A stretch of 28,260 nucleotides of DNA from JAGQTE01 sp964648005 (GCA_964648005.1 CAZYKR010000018.1:1-28260), one strand, 5' to 3'; positions 1 to 8,533 are shown, counted from the stretch's first letter. The notes: a model not told the origin generated them from the letters alone. Numbers and translations are program-made.

Positions 1-588
1 CAGCGCCGGAGCCAGGACCCCCCGGCGGAAGCAGTAGATCGACGTGCAGATCTCATCGATCGCCCGCTCGTCGTCCGTGGCGTCGCCGTGTTCGACGACC
101 CGATGCACCCGCCCGTCGCGACTGCGCACGATGCGCCCGTACCCGGTCGGATCCGGCACACGCGCGGTCAGCAACGTGCAGGCGGCGTCGGCCTCGCGGT
201 GGGCGGACACGAGCCGGGCGATGGTCTCGGGTCGCAGCAGGGGGGTGTCGCCCGGCAGCACGATGACGTCGGCGTCGTCGTCGAGCTCGTCGTCGGGGTA
301 CGCCGTGAGGCCGACCGACACGGCATCTCCCGTGCCCCGCTGCACGTGTTGCTCCACGAAGTCGAGCAGCAGGCCCGGGCCGTCCTCCTCGAGCTTCTTC
401 GTCACGCGCTCAGCGCCGTGACCGACGACGACGACGGCGCGTTTGACGTCGCAGTCGCTCAAGGCGTCGAGGACGTACAGGAGCATGGCCTTGCCGCAGA
501 GCAGGTGCAGGGGCTTGGGGCGCGTCGAGCGCATCCGCGTGCCCTCGCCAGCCGCCAGGACCATCGCCGACAGGGGTCGATCAGGCAT
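1..588 (-). CDS. glmU: GlmU, N-terminal uridylyltransferase part (partial, cut by window start)
   Basis: GlmU makes UDP-GlcNAc for peptidoglycan; its N-terminal domain transfers UMP to GlcNAc-1-phosphate. I translated 196 codons from ATG at 588-586; the frame stays open to base 1, so the C-terminal acetyltransferase domain lies outside. Visible nucleotidyltransferase motifs are LAAGEGTRM (residues 11-19) with Lys25, GTGDAV (85-90, usually GTGHA in GlmU), GDTPLL (113-118) and GYGRIV (149-154). The GYGRIVR segment favours GlmU over other sugar nucleotidyltransferases, but without the left-handed beta-helix domain this is not absolute. It is transcribed away from the tRNA-Gln gene. No Shine-Dalgarno is evident; a weak -10-like TAGAAC (601-596) ends 7 nt before the ATG, which may mean a leaderless mRNA. 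Confidence 0.88.
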   Translation of the reverse strand, partial: MPDRPLSAMVLAAGEGTRMRSTRPKPLHLLCGKAMLLYVLDALSDCDVKRAVVVVGHGAERVTKKLEEDGPGLLLDFVEQHVQRGTGDAVSVGLTAYPDDELDDDADVIVLPGDTPLLRPETIARLVSAHREADAACTLLTARVPDPTGYGRIVRSRDGRVHRVVEHGDATDDERAIDEICTSIYCFRRGVLAPAL

Positions 589-625
589 GGGTGTTGTTCT
601 ACCAGGCTCGCCGCAGCGGGGCTGC

Positions 626-631
626 TAGGCT
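626..631 (+). promoter_or_regulatory. -10 element of tRNA-Gln
   Basis: TAGGCT, preceded by TGC, ends 10 nt before the mature tRNA 5' end, so a transcript would start about 3 nt upstream of the tRNA. The same TGCTAGGNT pattern precedes the bS22 gene. No convincing -35 is visible. Confidence 0.4.
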
Positions 632-641
632 CACCGGGCTT

Positions 642-713
642 TCGGGGGTGATGTAATTGGCAACATGCGAGGTTTTGGTCCTCGTCTTAGGGGTTCGAGT
701 CCTCTCCCCCGAG
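642..713 (+). tRNA. tRNA-Gln (anticodon UUG)
   Basis: A full cloverleaf can be drawn. The acceptor stem pairs 642-648 with 706-712 (7 bp). The D-arm is 651-653/664-666 with the loop TAATTGGCAA. The anticodon stem is 668-672/680-684 with loop 673-679, and the anticodon TTG is at 675-677. The variable loop has 4 nt, and the T-arm is 689-693/701-705 with loop TTCGAGT. The discriminator is G713. CCA is not encoded. The D-arm sequence is typical of bacterial tRNA-Gln. Confidence 0.95.
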
Positions 714-764
714 CGCAGCGAACATCGGTGACCTTGGCATGGCGGCCGGGAAGGGAGCACCCGA

Positions 765-1658
765 GTGGCCGAGGCGACAATTGGTCGGGCGAGCAGTCGA
801 TCACGCATCGACCGGCTGCTCGAATTGCATGACGGACGACGGGCAGGCGTCGCGCTCTACGGCGATCCTGATGGCGCGCCCGTGTTCATGTTCCACGGCA
901 CCCCCGCGTCGCGCATCACGTTCTCGTTCCTGCACGATCGCGCCGCCGAGCGCGGCGTGTGCATCGTGGCGCCCGATCGACCGGGCATCGGCCTCTCCGA
1001 CGACCTGCCCAACCGGGGCATCCTCGACTACCCCGACGACGTCGCCGCCATCGCCGACGCGCTGGGGCACGCCAGGTTCGCTGTCGCCGGCTGGTCGCTC
1101 GGCTCGGCGTACGCGCTGGCCTGCGCCGACCGGCTGGGCGACCGCGTCACCTCGGTCGCCGTCATCTCGGGCATGGGCCCGCTCGATGCCGAGGGTTCCC
1201 TCGAGGGGTTCGGACGCACCGAGCGGGAGGCGCTGCGGCTGACGCACGTGGCGCCGTGGCTGATGAAGCCGTTCTACCGCGGCCTGTGCACCGCGGTGCG
1301 CACCCGGCCGGACCTGGCGCTGCGCGCCATCCGCCACTCGCTCGGCACCGGCGACCGCGACCAGCTCGGCGACGACGATCCGCGCAAGCTCACCGCCTTC
1401 CTGGTCGAAGCGTGCCGCCAGGGACCGCGCGGCATCGTGCTGGACTTCCGGCTGTACACGTTCCCGTGGGGCTTCGGGCTCGCCGGCATCGACGTGCCGG
1501 TGCACGTCTTCCACGGCGACGACGACAAGACCATCCCCGCCCGCCACGCGCAGCTCATCGCCGACGCCATCCCCGGTTCGACCCTCACGATGTGGGCCGG
1601 CGAGGGCCATCTGGGCTTCTGGCGTCACGCAGACGCGGTCCTCGACGCCATCACCTGA
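765..1658 (+). CDS. Alpha/beta-fold hydrolase
   Basis: A 297-residue alpha/beta hydrolase of unknown substrate. The fold's landmarks are present: oxyanion-hole HGTPASR (44-50), DRPGIGLSD (71-79), nucleophile elbow GWSLG with Ser111, the acid in HGDDD (Asp254 most likely) and catalytic His282 in GEGHLG. The helical cap lies roughly at residues 145-235. There is no signal peptide, so it should be cytosolic. The GTG start is chosen because AAGGGAG (751-757) sits 7 nt upstream as a good Shine-Dalgarno. It stands alone between tRNA-Gln and bS22, so context gives no substrate clue. Esterase, lactonase, epoxide hydrolase or haloperoxidase-like activity are all possible. Confidence 0.88.
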   Translation: MAEATIGRASSRSRIDRLLELHDGRRAGVALYGDPDGAPVFMFHGTPASRITFSFLHDRAAERGVCIVAPDRPGIGLSDDLPNRGILDYPDDVAAIADALGHARFAVAGWSLGSAYALACADRLGDRVTSVAVISGMGPLDAEGSLEGFGRTEREALRLTHVAPWLMKPFYRGLCTAVRTRPDLALRAIRHSLGTGDRDQLGDDDPRKLTAFLVEACRQGPRGIVLDFRLYTFPWGFGLAGIDVPVHVFHGDDDKTIPARHAQLIADAIPGSTLTMWAGEGHLGFWRHADAVLDAIT

Positions 1659-1702
1659 GCCGCCGGCGATGCGTCGTTTCGCATCGGTACGGTGCCGGTT
1701 GC

Positions 1703-1708
1703 TAGGTT
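1703..1708 (+). promoter_or_regulatory. -10 element of the bS22 gene
   Basis: TAGGTT, with TTGC just before it, ends 10 nt before the ATG at 1719. No Shine-Dalgarno lies between, so the transcript is probably leaderless or has a leader of a few nt. Confidence 0.4.
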
Positions 1709-1718
1709 GCCCGACGCC

Positions 1719-1820
1719 ATGGGATCTCTGATCAAGAAGCGCCGCAAGCGCATGCGCAAGAAGAAGCACAAGAAGATGCTCAAGCGCACCCGTTTCCAGC
1801 GTCGCGCGCAGGGCAAGTAG
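1719..1820 (+). CDS. Small ribosomal subunit protein bS22 (AURKAIP1/COX24-type)
   Basis: A 33-residue, extremely basic peptide beginning MGSLIKKRRKRMRKKKHKK and ending RTRFQRRAQGK. This matches the actinobacterial bS22 peptide, annotated in many genomes as an AURKAIP1/COX24 domain protein and found as an extra small-subunit protein in mycobacterial ribosomes. It spans almost the full length expected for the family (about 33 residues). It has no Shine-Dalgarno; a TAGGTT hexamer 10 nt upstream suggests near-leaderless expression. Its last 41 bases (1780-1820) overlap the 3' end of ispE on the opposite strand, which is unusual for two conserved genes. Confidence 0.9.
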   Translation: MGSLIKKRRKRMRKKKHKKMLKRTRFQRRAQGK

Positions 1821-2541
1821 CCACCACGACCCGATCGGGTCCTGCGAACGCCCCTTCGACGAACCAAGTCGACCCGCTCCCGGCCAACCGCGGCCGCACG
1901 CCGGCGATCTCGTACAGCCGATCTCGCCACGCCGCCAGGCGGGGCTCGACGGCCAACGCCGCCGGCTCGAGGTCGTTGCCGTGATCGCCGGTCGGGCCAC
2001 CGAGCTCGTCCCAGGCGCGATAGACCGCCGGGGTCGAGCAGCCGAACGGCGGCGTGAGCAACGTGAGCGTCCGCGACTGTGGCGGGAGCGGTTCGACCAC
2101 CTCGCCGATGCCGCGCACGCGAGCCCGCCCGCCCACGACGCAGAACGGCACGTCGGCGCCGAGGCGCGCTGCGGCGTCGAGGTCCTCGTGTCCTGCCCAA
2201 CGCAGGACGGCAGCGGCGTCGGCTGACCCCCCACCGAGACCGGCGCCCGACGGGATGCGCTTCGTCAGCCGCACCATCGCCTGCCGGCCGACCAGGCGTA
2301 GCGCCCGGGCGACCAAGTTGTCGGCGTCGGCGGGCACCTCGAGGCCTCGCCCGGCCTCATCGACGACGGCCAGCCCGGACCCGTCGCGCAGCTCCACCGT
2401 GTCGCACAGGTCGAGCTCGACCATCTCGGCGTCGATCAGGTGGTAGCCGTCGGCGCGCACGCCCGTCACCCGCAGGGACAACGTCAGCTTGGCGGGCGCC
2501 AGGACCGTCGCCGGCAGCGTGCCGGGTCCGCCGGCGCTCAC
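1780..2541 (-). CDS. ispE: 4-diphosphocytidyl-2-C-methyl-D-erythritol kinase (IspE)
   Basis: IspE phosphorylates CDP-methylerythritol in the non-mevalonate isoprenoid pathway and belongs to the GHMP kinases. Seen: PAKLTLSL with the active-site Lys18, GVRADGYH (27-34), the glycine-rich ATP loop IPSGAGLGGGSADAAA (96-111), GADVPF with Asp130, and the C-terminal GSGSTWF (221-227). The GTG start at 2541-2539 is chosen because it forms a 4-base GTGA overlap with the rsmA stop, a usual sign of translational coupling, and because it puts PAKLTL about 15 residues in. At 253 residues it is on the short side for IspE (usually about 280-300). Its last 13 codons are antisense to the bS22 gene. It is the last gene of the metG-tatD-rsmA-ispE operon. 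Confidence 0.93.
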   Translation of the reverse strand: MSAGGPGTLPATVLAPAKLTLSLRVTGVRADGYHLIDAEMVELDLCDTVELRDGSGLAVVDEAGRGLEVPADADNLVARALRLVGRQAMVRLTKRIPSGAGLGGGSADAAAVLRWAGHEDLDAAARLGADVPFCVVGGRARVRGIGEVVEPLPPQSRTLTLLTPPFGCSTPAVYRAWDELGGPTGDHGNDLEPAALAVEPRLAAWRDRLYEIAGVRPRLAGSGSTWFVEGAFAGPDRVVVATCPARDAGNGCA

Positions 2542-3373
2542 GACGCTGCTCCACCAGGACCGACCGCATCGGCGAGCCGCCCCCACGCCACGACGTCGAG
2601 CTGCTCGGGACGCGCCTCGGGGGCCACCTCGGCTGCGGCGAACTGCTCCGGCGTGACGCGGCCGGCCAGCGACCGCCGCAGCATCTTGCGGCGCTGCGAG
2701 AAGGCGGCGCGCACCAACCCGAAGAGCACCTCGGGGTCGGCCGTGACGGCGGGCGCCGGACGCCGCACGATGCGCACCAGCGCCGAGTCGACGCGAGGTT
2801 GGGGCACGAACACGGTGCGGGGCACGGCGCCGACCAGCTCGGCCGTCGCCCAGTACGCCACCTTCACCGACGGGACCCCGTAGACCCGCGAGCCGGCCGA
2901 GGCCGCCAGGCGCTCCGCCACCTCCGTCTGGACCATGACCAGCATCGTCGTCACCCGCGGCACGGCGTCGAGCACGTCGAGCAGCAGCGGCGTGGCGACG
3001 TTGTACGGCAGGTTGGCGACGAGCGCCCACCGGTCGGCCCCTGCCAGCAGGGTGTCCCAGTCGAGCGTCATGGCGTCACCCTCGACGACGGTCACGCCCG
3101 AGCCCTCGAGCACCTCGGTCAGCACCGGCACCAGGTGCCGGTCCTTCTCGACGGCGACGATCGACGCGCCCGTCTCGACGAGTGCGGCGGTCAGGCTGCC
3201 GAGCCCGGCACCGATCTCCACGATGTGGTCGCCGGCACCGACGCCGGCGAGCCGGGCGATGCGCCGCACCGTGTTGGGGTCGGCGACGAAGTTCTGCCCC
3301 AAGGCGCGGCTGGGCTCCAGGTCGTGGGCGGCCAGCAGCTCCCGGACCCGGCCGGCGCCGTCGGCGGTGACCA

Positions 3374-3377
<4 letters not shown>
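2538..3377 (-). CDS. rsmA: 16S rRNA dimethyladenosine transferase RsmA (KsgA)
   Basis: RsmA dimethylates two adjacent adenosines in the 3' terminal helix of 16S rRNA during small-subunit assembly. The 279 residues show LGQNF (26-30), the SAM-binding motif VEIGAGLGSLT (53-63), the acidic VEKDR (76-80), GDAM (100-103), the adenine-pocket NLPY (122-125), and the C-terminal basic FSQRRKMLRRSL typical of KsgA. Two starts are possible. GTG at 3377-3375 makes a GTGA overlap with the tatD stop; ATG at 3374-3372 follows directly in frame. The first is preferred for the coupling geometry. In mycobacteria rpfB lies between tatD and ksgA; it is absent here. Confidence 0.95.
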
Positions 3378-4150
<773 letters not shown>

Positions 4151-4154
4151 GAGC

Positions 4155-5678
4155 TCAGGCCTCGGGCAGCGAGATGCGCGGGAACAGCGGCGCGCCCTTC
4201 TCGACCGGGAGCCCGCCCGGGTACCCGCCCCACGGCGCGACCTCGGCGAGCGGGCGGTCGGTCGGTCCGCCCGCCAGTCCGATGCGGCGCCACACCTCGG
4301 CCGTCGTGTTCGGGATGGCTGGCGACGCCAGCAGGGCGACCAACCGCAGCACCTCGAGCGCGTCGCCGAGGACCGCCTCGACCGCCGGGCCCGGGTCCAT
4401 CTTCCAAGGCTCGTGCGCTTCGAGGTGGGCGTTGGCCTCACGCAGCAATCGCCACGTCGCCTCCAGCGCCACCGACGGCGCCACCGCCGCCCACGCCGCT
4501 GACGTCTCCGCCACCACCTCGGCGGCGACCGCCGCAAGCGGGCTGTCGGGCGTCGGCGCCGGCCCGACGCCGTCGCACTTCTTGGCGACGACCGTGGCCA
4601 CGCGTGCCAGCAGGTTGCCCAGGTTGTTGGCCAGGTCGGTGTTGTAGCGGGCGACCATCGCCTCGTACGAGAAGTCGCCGTCGGGGCCGAAGGTGGCGTC
4701 GCGCAGGAAGTGGAACCGGAAGCCGTCGACGCCGAAGTCCTCGACCAGATCGGCCGGGAAGATCTGGTTGAGGCGGGTCTTGGACATCTTCTCGCCACCG
4801 ACCAGCAGGAAGCCGTGGACGTCGATCTCGTGCGGCGCCGCCTCGCCCGCTGCCAGCAGCATCGCCGGCCAGTACACGCAGTGGAAGCGCAAGATGTCCT
4901 TGCCGATGATGTGGTGGACGTGGGGCCACCACTGGGCGAAGCGCTCCGGGTCTGCGCCGTAACCGACGGCGGTGGCGTAGTTGATCAGCGCGTCGTACCA
5001 GACGTAGAAGACGTGGTCGGGGTCCCACGGCACCGGGATGCCCCAGCTGATCGACGTGCGGCTGATCGACACGTCCTTGAGTCCCTGGCGGATCAGCCCC
5101 AACGCCTCGTTGCGCTTGCCGTCGGGGCGGATCGCCTCGGGCCGAGCCGTGTAGAGGTCGAGCAGCGGCTGCTCGAAGGCCGAGAGCCGGAAGAACCAGT
5201 TCTCCTCCTCGAGCTCCTCGACCGGACGCAGGTGGATGGGGCAGTCGGTCCCGTCGATCAGGTCATCGGTCGTGTAGTACGCCTCGCAGGCAACGCAGTA
5301 GAGACCGGCGTAGGTGTCCTTGTAGATGTGGCCGTTCTCGTAGCAGCGGGTGAGCAGCGTCTGCACCGCCGCAGCGTGGCGGGGTTCGGTGGTGCGGATG
5401 TAGTCGTCGTAGGAGATGTCGAGCAGATCCCACGTCTCACGGAAGCGGGCGCTCGTGGCGTCGGCATGCTCCTGCGGGGTGACACCGCGCTCCTCGGCGG
5501 CACGCTGCACCTTCAGCCCGTGCTCGTCGGTGCCGGTGAGGAGGAAGACGTCCTCGCCGAGCAGCCGGTGCCACCGCGCCAGCGCGTCGGCCGTGACCGT
5601 GGTGTAGGCGTGGCCGATGTGGGGGATGTCGTTGACGTAGTAGATGGGCGTCGTGACGTAGAAGCGCTGGTCGCTCAC
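4155..5678 (-). CDS. metG: Methionyl-tRNA synthetase
   Basis: A class I aminoacyl-tRNA synthetase of 507 residues that charges tRNA-Met. Seen: the HIGH signature at residues 20-23 in PHIGHAYT, KMSKT at 297-301, and a single zinc knuckle with ligands Cys128, Cys131, Cys146 and His149. This C-C-C-H set is that of the Thermus-type, one-knuckle MetRS. The C-terminal EMAP/Trbp tRNA-binding extension found in some MetRS is absent. The start is GTG 5678-5676. A TAGGGT hexamer (5690-5685) ends 6 nt before it with no Shine-Dalgarno between, suggesting a leaderless operon mRNA for metG-tatD-rsmA-ispE. Confidence 0.96.
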   Translation of the reverse strand: MSDQRFYVTTPIYYVNDIPHIGHAYTTVTADALARWHRLLGEDVFLLTGTDEHGLKVQRAAEERGVTPQEHADATSARFRETWDLLDISYDDYIRTTEPRHAAAVQTLLTRCYENGHIYKDTYAGLYCVACEAYYTTDDLIDGTDCPIHLRPVEELEEENWFFRLSAFEQPLLDLYTARPEAIRPDGKRNEALGLIRQGLKDVSISRTSISWGIPVPWDPDHVFYVWYDALINYATAVGYGADPERFAQWWPHVHHIIGKDILRFHCVYWPAMLLAAGEAAPHEIDVHGFLLVGGEKMSKTRLNQIFPADLVEDFGVDGFRFHFLRDATFGPDGDFSYEAMVARYNTDLANNLGNLLARVATVVAKKCDGVGPAPTPDSPLAAVAAEVVAETSAAWAAVAPSVALEATWRLLREANAHLEAHEPWKMDPGPAVEAVLGDALEVLRLVALLASPAIPNTTAEVWRRIGLAGGPTDRPLAEVAPWGGYPGGLPVEKGAPLFPRISLPEA

Positions 5679-5684
5679 GGCGCA

Positions 5685-5690
5685 ACCCTA
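5685..5690 (-). promoter_or_regulatory. -10 element of the metG operon
   Basis: TAGGGT on the minus strand ends 6 nt before the metG GTG. It lies in the 9-bp gap after the adenosyltransferase stop (5688-5690), so the hexamer overlaps that upstream gene's stop codon. Confidence 0.4.
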
Positions 5691-6224
5691 CTGGCGCACT
5701 GCGCGCGAGCTGCCACCCTCCTTCCAGCGCGCCAGCGTCCACACCAGGTCGCTCAGCCGGTTGAGGTAGGCGATGGCGAGCGAGTCGGTCAGGCCGGTGG
5801 CGAGGGCGTCGCGTTCGGCACGGCGCACGACGGTTCGGGCGACGTCGAGGTGCGCCGCCAGCACCGTCTCGCCTGGCACCACGAACTCCGTCGGCGGGTC
5901 GAACCGGTCGGAGATGTCGTCGATGAGACCCTCGAGCTTGTCGACCATGTCCTGGGTGACCAGGCTCTGGCCCGGCGTGAGCTTGTCGCGGTTCGCCGGG
6001 TCCGTGGCGAGCTCCGCCATCAGCACCCACAGGTCGCGCTCGAGGTCGAGCAGGATGTCGCCCAGCTCGCCGTGGCCCGCCGCCGCGGCGCGGGCGACCC
6101 CCAACGCCGCCTGGGCTTCGTCGACCGACCCGTAGGCGGTCGGCAGCGCCGAATCCTTGCGGACCCGACCGCCGTAGAGGAGCCCGGTCGTGCCGTCGTC
6201 ACCCTTGCGCGTGTAGATCTTCAC
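5688..6224 (-). CDS. pduO: Cob(I)alamin adenosyltransferase, PduO type
   Basis: Transfers adenosyl from ATP to cob(I)alamin to make coenzyme B12. The 178-residue product begins KIYTRKGDDGTTGLL after its GTG, which is the N-terminal ATP-binding signature of PduO-type ATR. It also has YGSVDEAQAALG (31-42), the RRAERD segment and the C-terminal LNRLSDLVWTLARW, which are family-typical. No extra domain is present. The start is fixed by homology: the signature normally begins at residue 2-5. The gene follows the minus-strand AI-2E permease by 11 nt. Its own -10 candidate TAGCCT (6238-6233) includes the permease stop codon. MetH, about 3 kb away, uses methylcobalamin rather than the product of this enzyme, so their proximity is suggestive only. 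No cobalamin riboswitch is visible. Confidence 0.93.
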   Translation of the reverse strand: MKIYTRKGDDGTTGLLYGGRVRKDSALPTAYGSVDEAQAALGVARAAAAGHGELGDILLDLERDLWVLMAELATDPANRDKLTPGQSLVTQDMVDKLEGLIDDISDRFDPPTEFVVPGETVLAAHLDVARTVVRRAERDALATGLTDSLAIAYLNRLSDLVWTLARWKEGGSSRAVRQ

Positions 6225-6232
6225 GGGCGCCG

Positions 6233-6238
6233 AGGCTA
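6233..6238 (-). promoter_or_regulatory. -10 element of pduO, overlapping the upstream stop codon
   Basis: TAGCCT on the minus strand ends 8 nt before the GTG of pduO; its TAG is the stop codon of the AI-2E permease gene. Confidence 0.35.
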
Positions 6239-7348
6239 ACGGGCGCTCACCTCGTCGGTGGCCGGGCGGCGCACCATGTCCTTGAGCACCTCGGGCACCG
6301 GTCGCTCGTCGGCGGCCACCTCGTGCCCCGCCGCCACCACGAAGGCGGCCAGGTACCACATGATCAGCGCGCCGCCGAGCCCATACAGCTCGGTGCCGAA
6401 GGCGGCGGCGAGCAACGTCAGGGCGGCCCCGAGACGCAGCACGTGCGCGTCGATCCAGTGGTCGACCGAGCGCGCCAGCGCGTACTGCCCGACGACCACC
6501 CCGACCAGGGCCACCGCCGCCCACACCGGCGTGAACAGCGCCACCCCGACGAGGACGGGGCCCGCCGCCACCACGAGACCGACGCCGGGGACGAAGCTCC
6601 ACAGCGCGAACCACAAGGCGATGACCGTGCCGGCCGGCCAGCCCGCCAGCTGGGCCACGATGTTGACGATGACGCCGACGACGATGGCGCGCACCAGGAG
6701 CAGGCCGGTGTAGCGCGACGTCCGGCTGTACGCGCCGCGCAGGGCATCCCACGCCTGGTCGCGCGCCGGCCCACGCAGCACCTGCGCCAACCCGGATCGC
6801 ACCATCCGTTCACCGGACACCAGGAGCAGCGCGACGAGGAAGAACACCGCCAGCAGGCCGCCGGCGTTGGAGGTCACGGCCTCGACGGCGTCGATCGTGT
6901 CCCCGCCGCCGAGGTACAGCGGGAGATTGTCGAAGAAGGTGCGCACCTTGTCGCTGAGCGCGAACTCCGACGCGACCTCGCCGTACTGCGAGGACCCCTC
7001 GTACTCCTCAGCGATCTGCACCGCCTCGGCCCGCAGCGCCGTCACCTGCGCCGCCACCTCGCTGAGGCCGCGCCACACGACGAGCGCGCCGAACGCGGTG
7101 GCGAGCACCAGCACGACCCCGATGGCGGCGGCGCGCGGGATGAACCGCTGCAGGCGCAGCACCGCCGGCGTCAGCATGGCCGCCAGCACCGCCGACACGG
7201 CGATCCACCACAGCGGCGTCTCGGCGGCGCGGGCCACGCCGATGAGCAGGGCTGCGGCCGCCACGGCGAGCAGGCCCCGGACCACCGACCACGTGGTAAG
7301 CCGGACGGTGCGGTGTGGCGCTGCGGCCATCCCCGGAGGCTCCGGCAT
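6236..7348 (-). CDS. AI-2E family permease (PerM-like), minus-strand copy
   Basis: A 370-residue multi-spanning protein of the AI-2E transporter/PerM family. Two hydrophobic segments near the N-terminus (about 25-65) and one at 72-95 are followed by a soluble stretch (about 95-155), then a C-terminal membrane block with GWPAGTVIALWFALWSFVPGVG and LLAAAFGTELYGLGGALIMWYLAAFVV. The family name comes from E. coli TqsA; other members act in ion or small-molecule export, so the substrate here is unknown. The ATG at 7348-7346 is favoured because TACTGT ends 8 nt upstream; an internal ATG at 7330-7328 is the alternative. It is divergent from a distant paralogue, with 20 bp between start codons. Confidence 0.82.
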   Translation of the reverse strand: MPEPPGMAAAPHRTVRLTTWSVVRGLLAVAAAALLIGVARAAETPLWWIAVSAVLAAMLTPAVLRLQRFIPRAAAIGVVLVLATAFGALVVWRGLSEVAAQVTALRAEAVQIAEEYEGSSQYGEVASEFALSDKVRTFFDNLPLYLGGGDTIDAVEAVTSNAGGLLAVFFLVALLLVSGERMVRSGLAQVLRGPARDQAWDALRGAYSRTSRYTGLLLVRAIVVGVIVNIVAQLAGWPAGTVIALWFALWSFVPGVGLVVAAGPVLVGVALFTPVWAAVALVGVVVGQYALARSVDHWIDAHVLRLGAALTLLAAAFGTELYGLGGALIMWYLAAFVVAAGHEVAADERPVPEVLKDMVRRPATDEVSAR

Positions 7349-7352
7349 GCCT

Positions 7353-7365
7353 CGGTACAGTACCG
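7353..7365. promoter_or_regulatory. Symmetric bidirectional promoter between the AI-2E genes
   Basis: CGGTACAGTACCG is a perfect inverted repeat around one central base. It contains TACAGT on the plus strand (7356-7361, 7 nt before ATG 7369) and TACTGT on the minus strand (7362-7357, 8 nt before ATG 7348). Both genes can therefore be read leaderless from overlapping -10 hexamers, and a dimeric regulator could also bind the palindrome. Confidence 0.5.
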
Positions 7366-7368
7366 ACG

Positions 7369-8478
7369 ATGTCTTCGACGCACGGTGATGCTCCGGCCGT
7401 CGTCGACCTCTCCCTCCAGACGGTGCTGGTGGCGATCGGCACCATCTGCGTGCTCGGCCTCGGCCTGCGGGTGATCTCTGCGGCGCCCGTGACCACCCAG
7501 CTGGTGGTGCTCGGGGTGCTCTTCAGCCTTGCGCTCGATCCCGTGGTGGAACGACTCGAACGGCCGTTGCGCGGTCGGCGCGGCCTCGCCGTGGCCGTCC
7601 TGTGCGGGCTGATCGTTGCCGGCATCGTGGCGCTGATCGTGCTCTTCGGCCCGGCGACCGTCGAGCAGGCGCAGTCGTTCCAGGACGACTTGCCGCAGGT
7701 GCTCGACCAGCTCACGAGCATCCCGCTGGTCGGGCCGATCCTGGCGGACAACGACGTGCCGGCCAAGATCCAGGAGTGGCTGTCGAACCTCCCCAAGGAG
7801 CTCGGCGGCAACACCGAGGTCGTCACCGACGCCGCGGGCGCAGTGACCAGCGCGGTGATCGTCGTGCTGGCGATGGTGCTGGTGCTGCTCGCCTTCCTCA
7901 TCGAGGGGCCGCTGCTCGTCGGCCGGGTGCAGCGGGCGCTCCCCGACGCCATCACGGCCCGGGTCACCCGACTCGGCCGGATCACCAAGGACGTCGTGGG
8001 CCGCTACTTCGCCGGCTCGCTGGTGCTGGCGATCCTGCAGGGCCTCCAGGTGCTCGTCACCGGGCTGATCCTCAACGTCCCGCTCACGCCCCTGCTGGCG
8101 CTGTGGGCCGGCATGTGGAACCTCGTGCCCCAGATCGGCGGCGCCATCGGCGGCATCAGCTTCGTGGCCGTGGCCTTCACCGTCAGCCCGACCGTCGGGG
8201 TGATCGCCGGCGTGATCTACGTCGTGTACCTGCTGTTCGCCAACAACGTGCTGCTCCCGGTCATCATCGGGCGCTCCGTCGACATCAGCCCGTTCACCAC
8301 GATGGTCGCCGCCATCACCGGCTTCGCCGTCGGCGGCATCATCGGCGCCATCCTGGCCGCGCCCATCGCCGGCGCCGCCAAGGCCATGTACTTCGAGCTG
8401 CGGCCTGATGCACCCCGCGCCGCCACGGCCGACGGCGGCACGGCGATCGAGGTCGACGAAACTCCTACCTCATCTTGA
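7369..8478 (+). CDS. AI-2E family permease (PerM-like), plus-strand copy
   Basis: A 369-residue paralogue of the divergent neighbour. Hydrophobic segments lie near residues 15-60 and 70-92, then come a soluble region (about 95-150), and a C-terminal block with LALWAGMWNLVPQIGGAIGG, ANNVLLPVIIGRSVDISPF and AITGFAVGGIIGAILAAPIAG. The NNxxxPxIxG stretch and the following hydrophobic pair are typical of the AI-2E family. The substrate is unknown. The ATG at 7369 is chosen over an upstream in-frame start at 7315, which would place the start inside the neighbouring gene; a TACAGT hexamer lies 7 nt before 7369. The two copies may work as a pair, but nothing here shows a complex. Confidence 0.85.
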   Translation: MSSTHGDAPAVVDLSLQTVLVAIGTICVLGLGLRVISAAPVTTQLVVLGVLFSLALDPVVERLERPLRGRRGLAVAVLCGLIVAGIVALIVLFGPATVEQAQSFQDDLPQVLDQLTSIPLVGPILADNDVPAKIQEWLSNLPKELGGNTEVVTDAAGAVTSAVIVVLAMVLVLLAFLIEGPLLVGRVQRALPDAITARVTRLGRITKDVVGRYFAGSLVLAILQGLQVLVTGLILNVPLTPLLALWAGMWNLVPQIGGAIGGISFVAVAFTVSPTVGVIAGVIYVVYLLFANNVLLPVIIGRSVDISPFTTMVAAITGFAVGGIIGAILAAPIAGAAKAMYFELRPDAPRAATADGGTAIEVDETPTSS

Positions 8479-8524
8479 TCACTTTCTTGTAGTTTCCGAC
8501 CTCGTTCCATCGGATGCTGGGGAG
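8475..8524 (+). promoter_or_regulatory. Promoter and Shine-Dalgarno of the vapBC-like operon
   Basis: An AT-richer stretch (about 8474-8510) in otherwise very GC-rich DNA holds TTGATC (8475) and TAGTTT (8490-8495). The spacing is too short for a classical -35/-10 pair, so only the TAGTTT is proposed as -10. GGGGAG (8519-8524) is a good ribosome-binding site 9 nt before the ATG. Confidence 0.35.
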
Positions 8525-8533
8525 TGACGTACG

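Noticed and set aside
613..625. GCAGC-GGG-GCTGC hairpin upstream of tRNA-Gln
   Set aside because: Five-bp stem in a divergent promoter region with no position relative to a transcript end; chance is likely in GC-rich DNA.
801..2234. Long minus-strand open frame (477 codons) across the hydrolase
   Set aside because: It is a GC-rich shadow of the alpha/beta hydrolase and ispE regions; its composition is Arg/Ala/Gly-rich with no recognisable motif.
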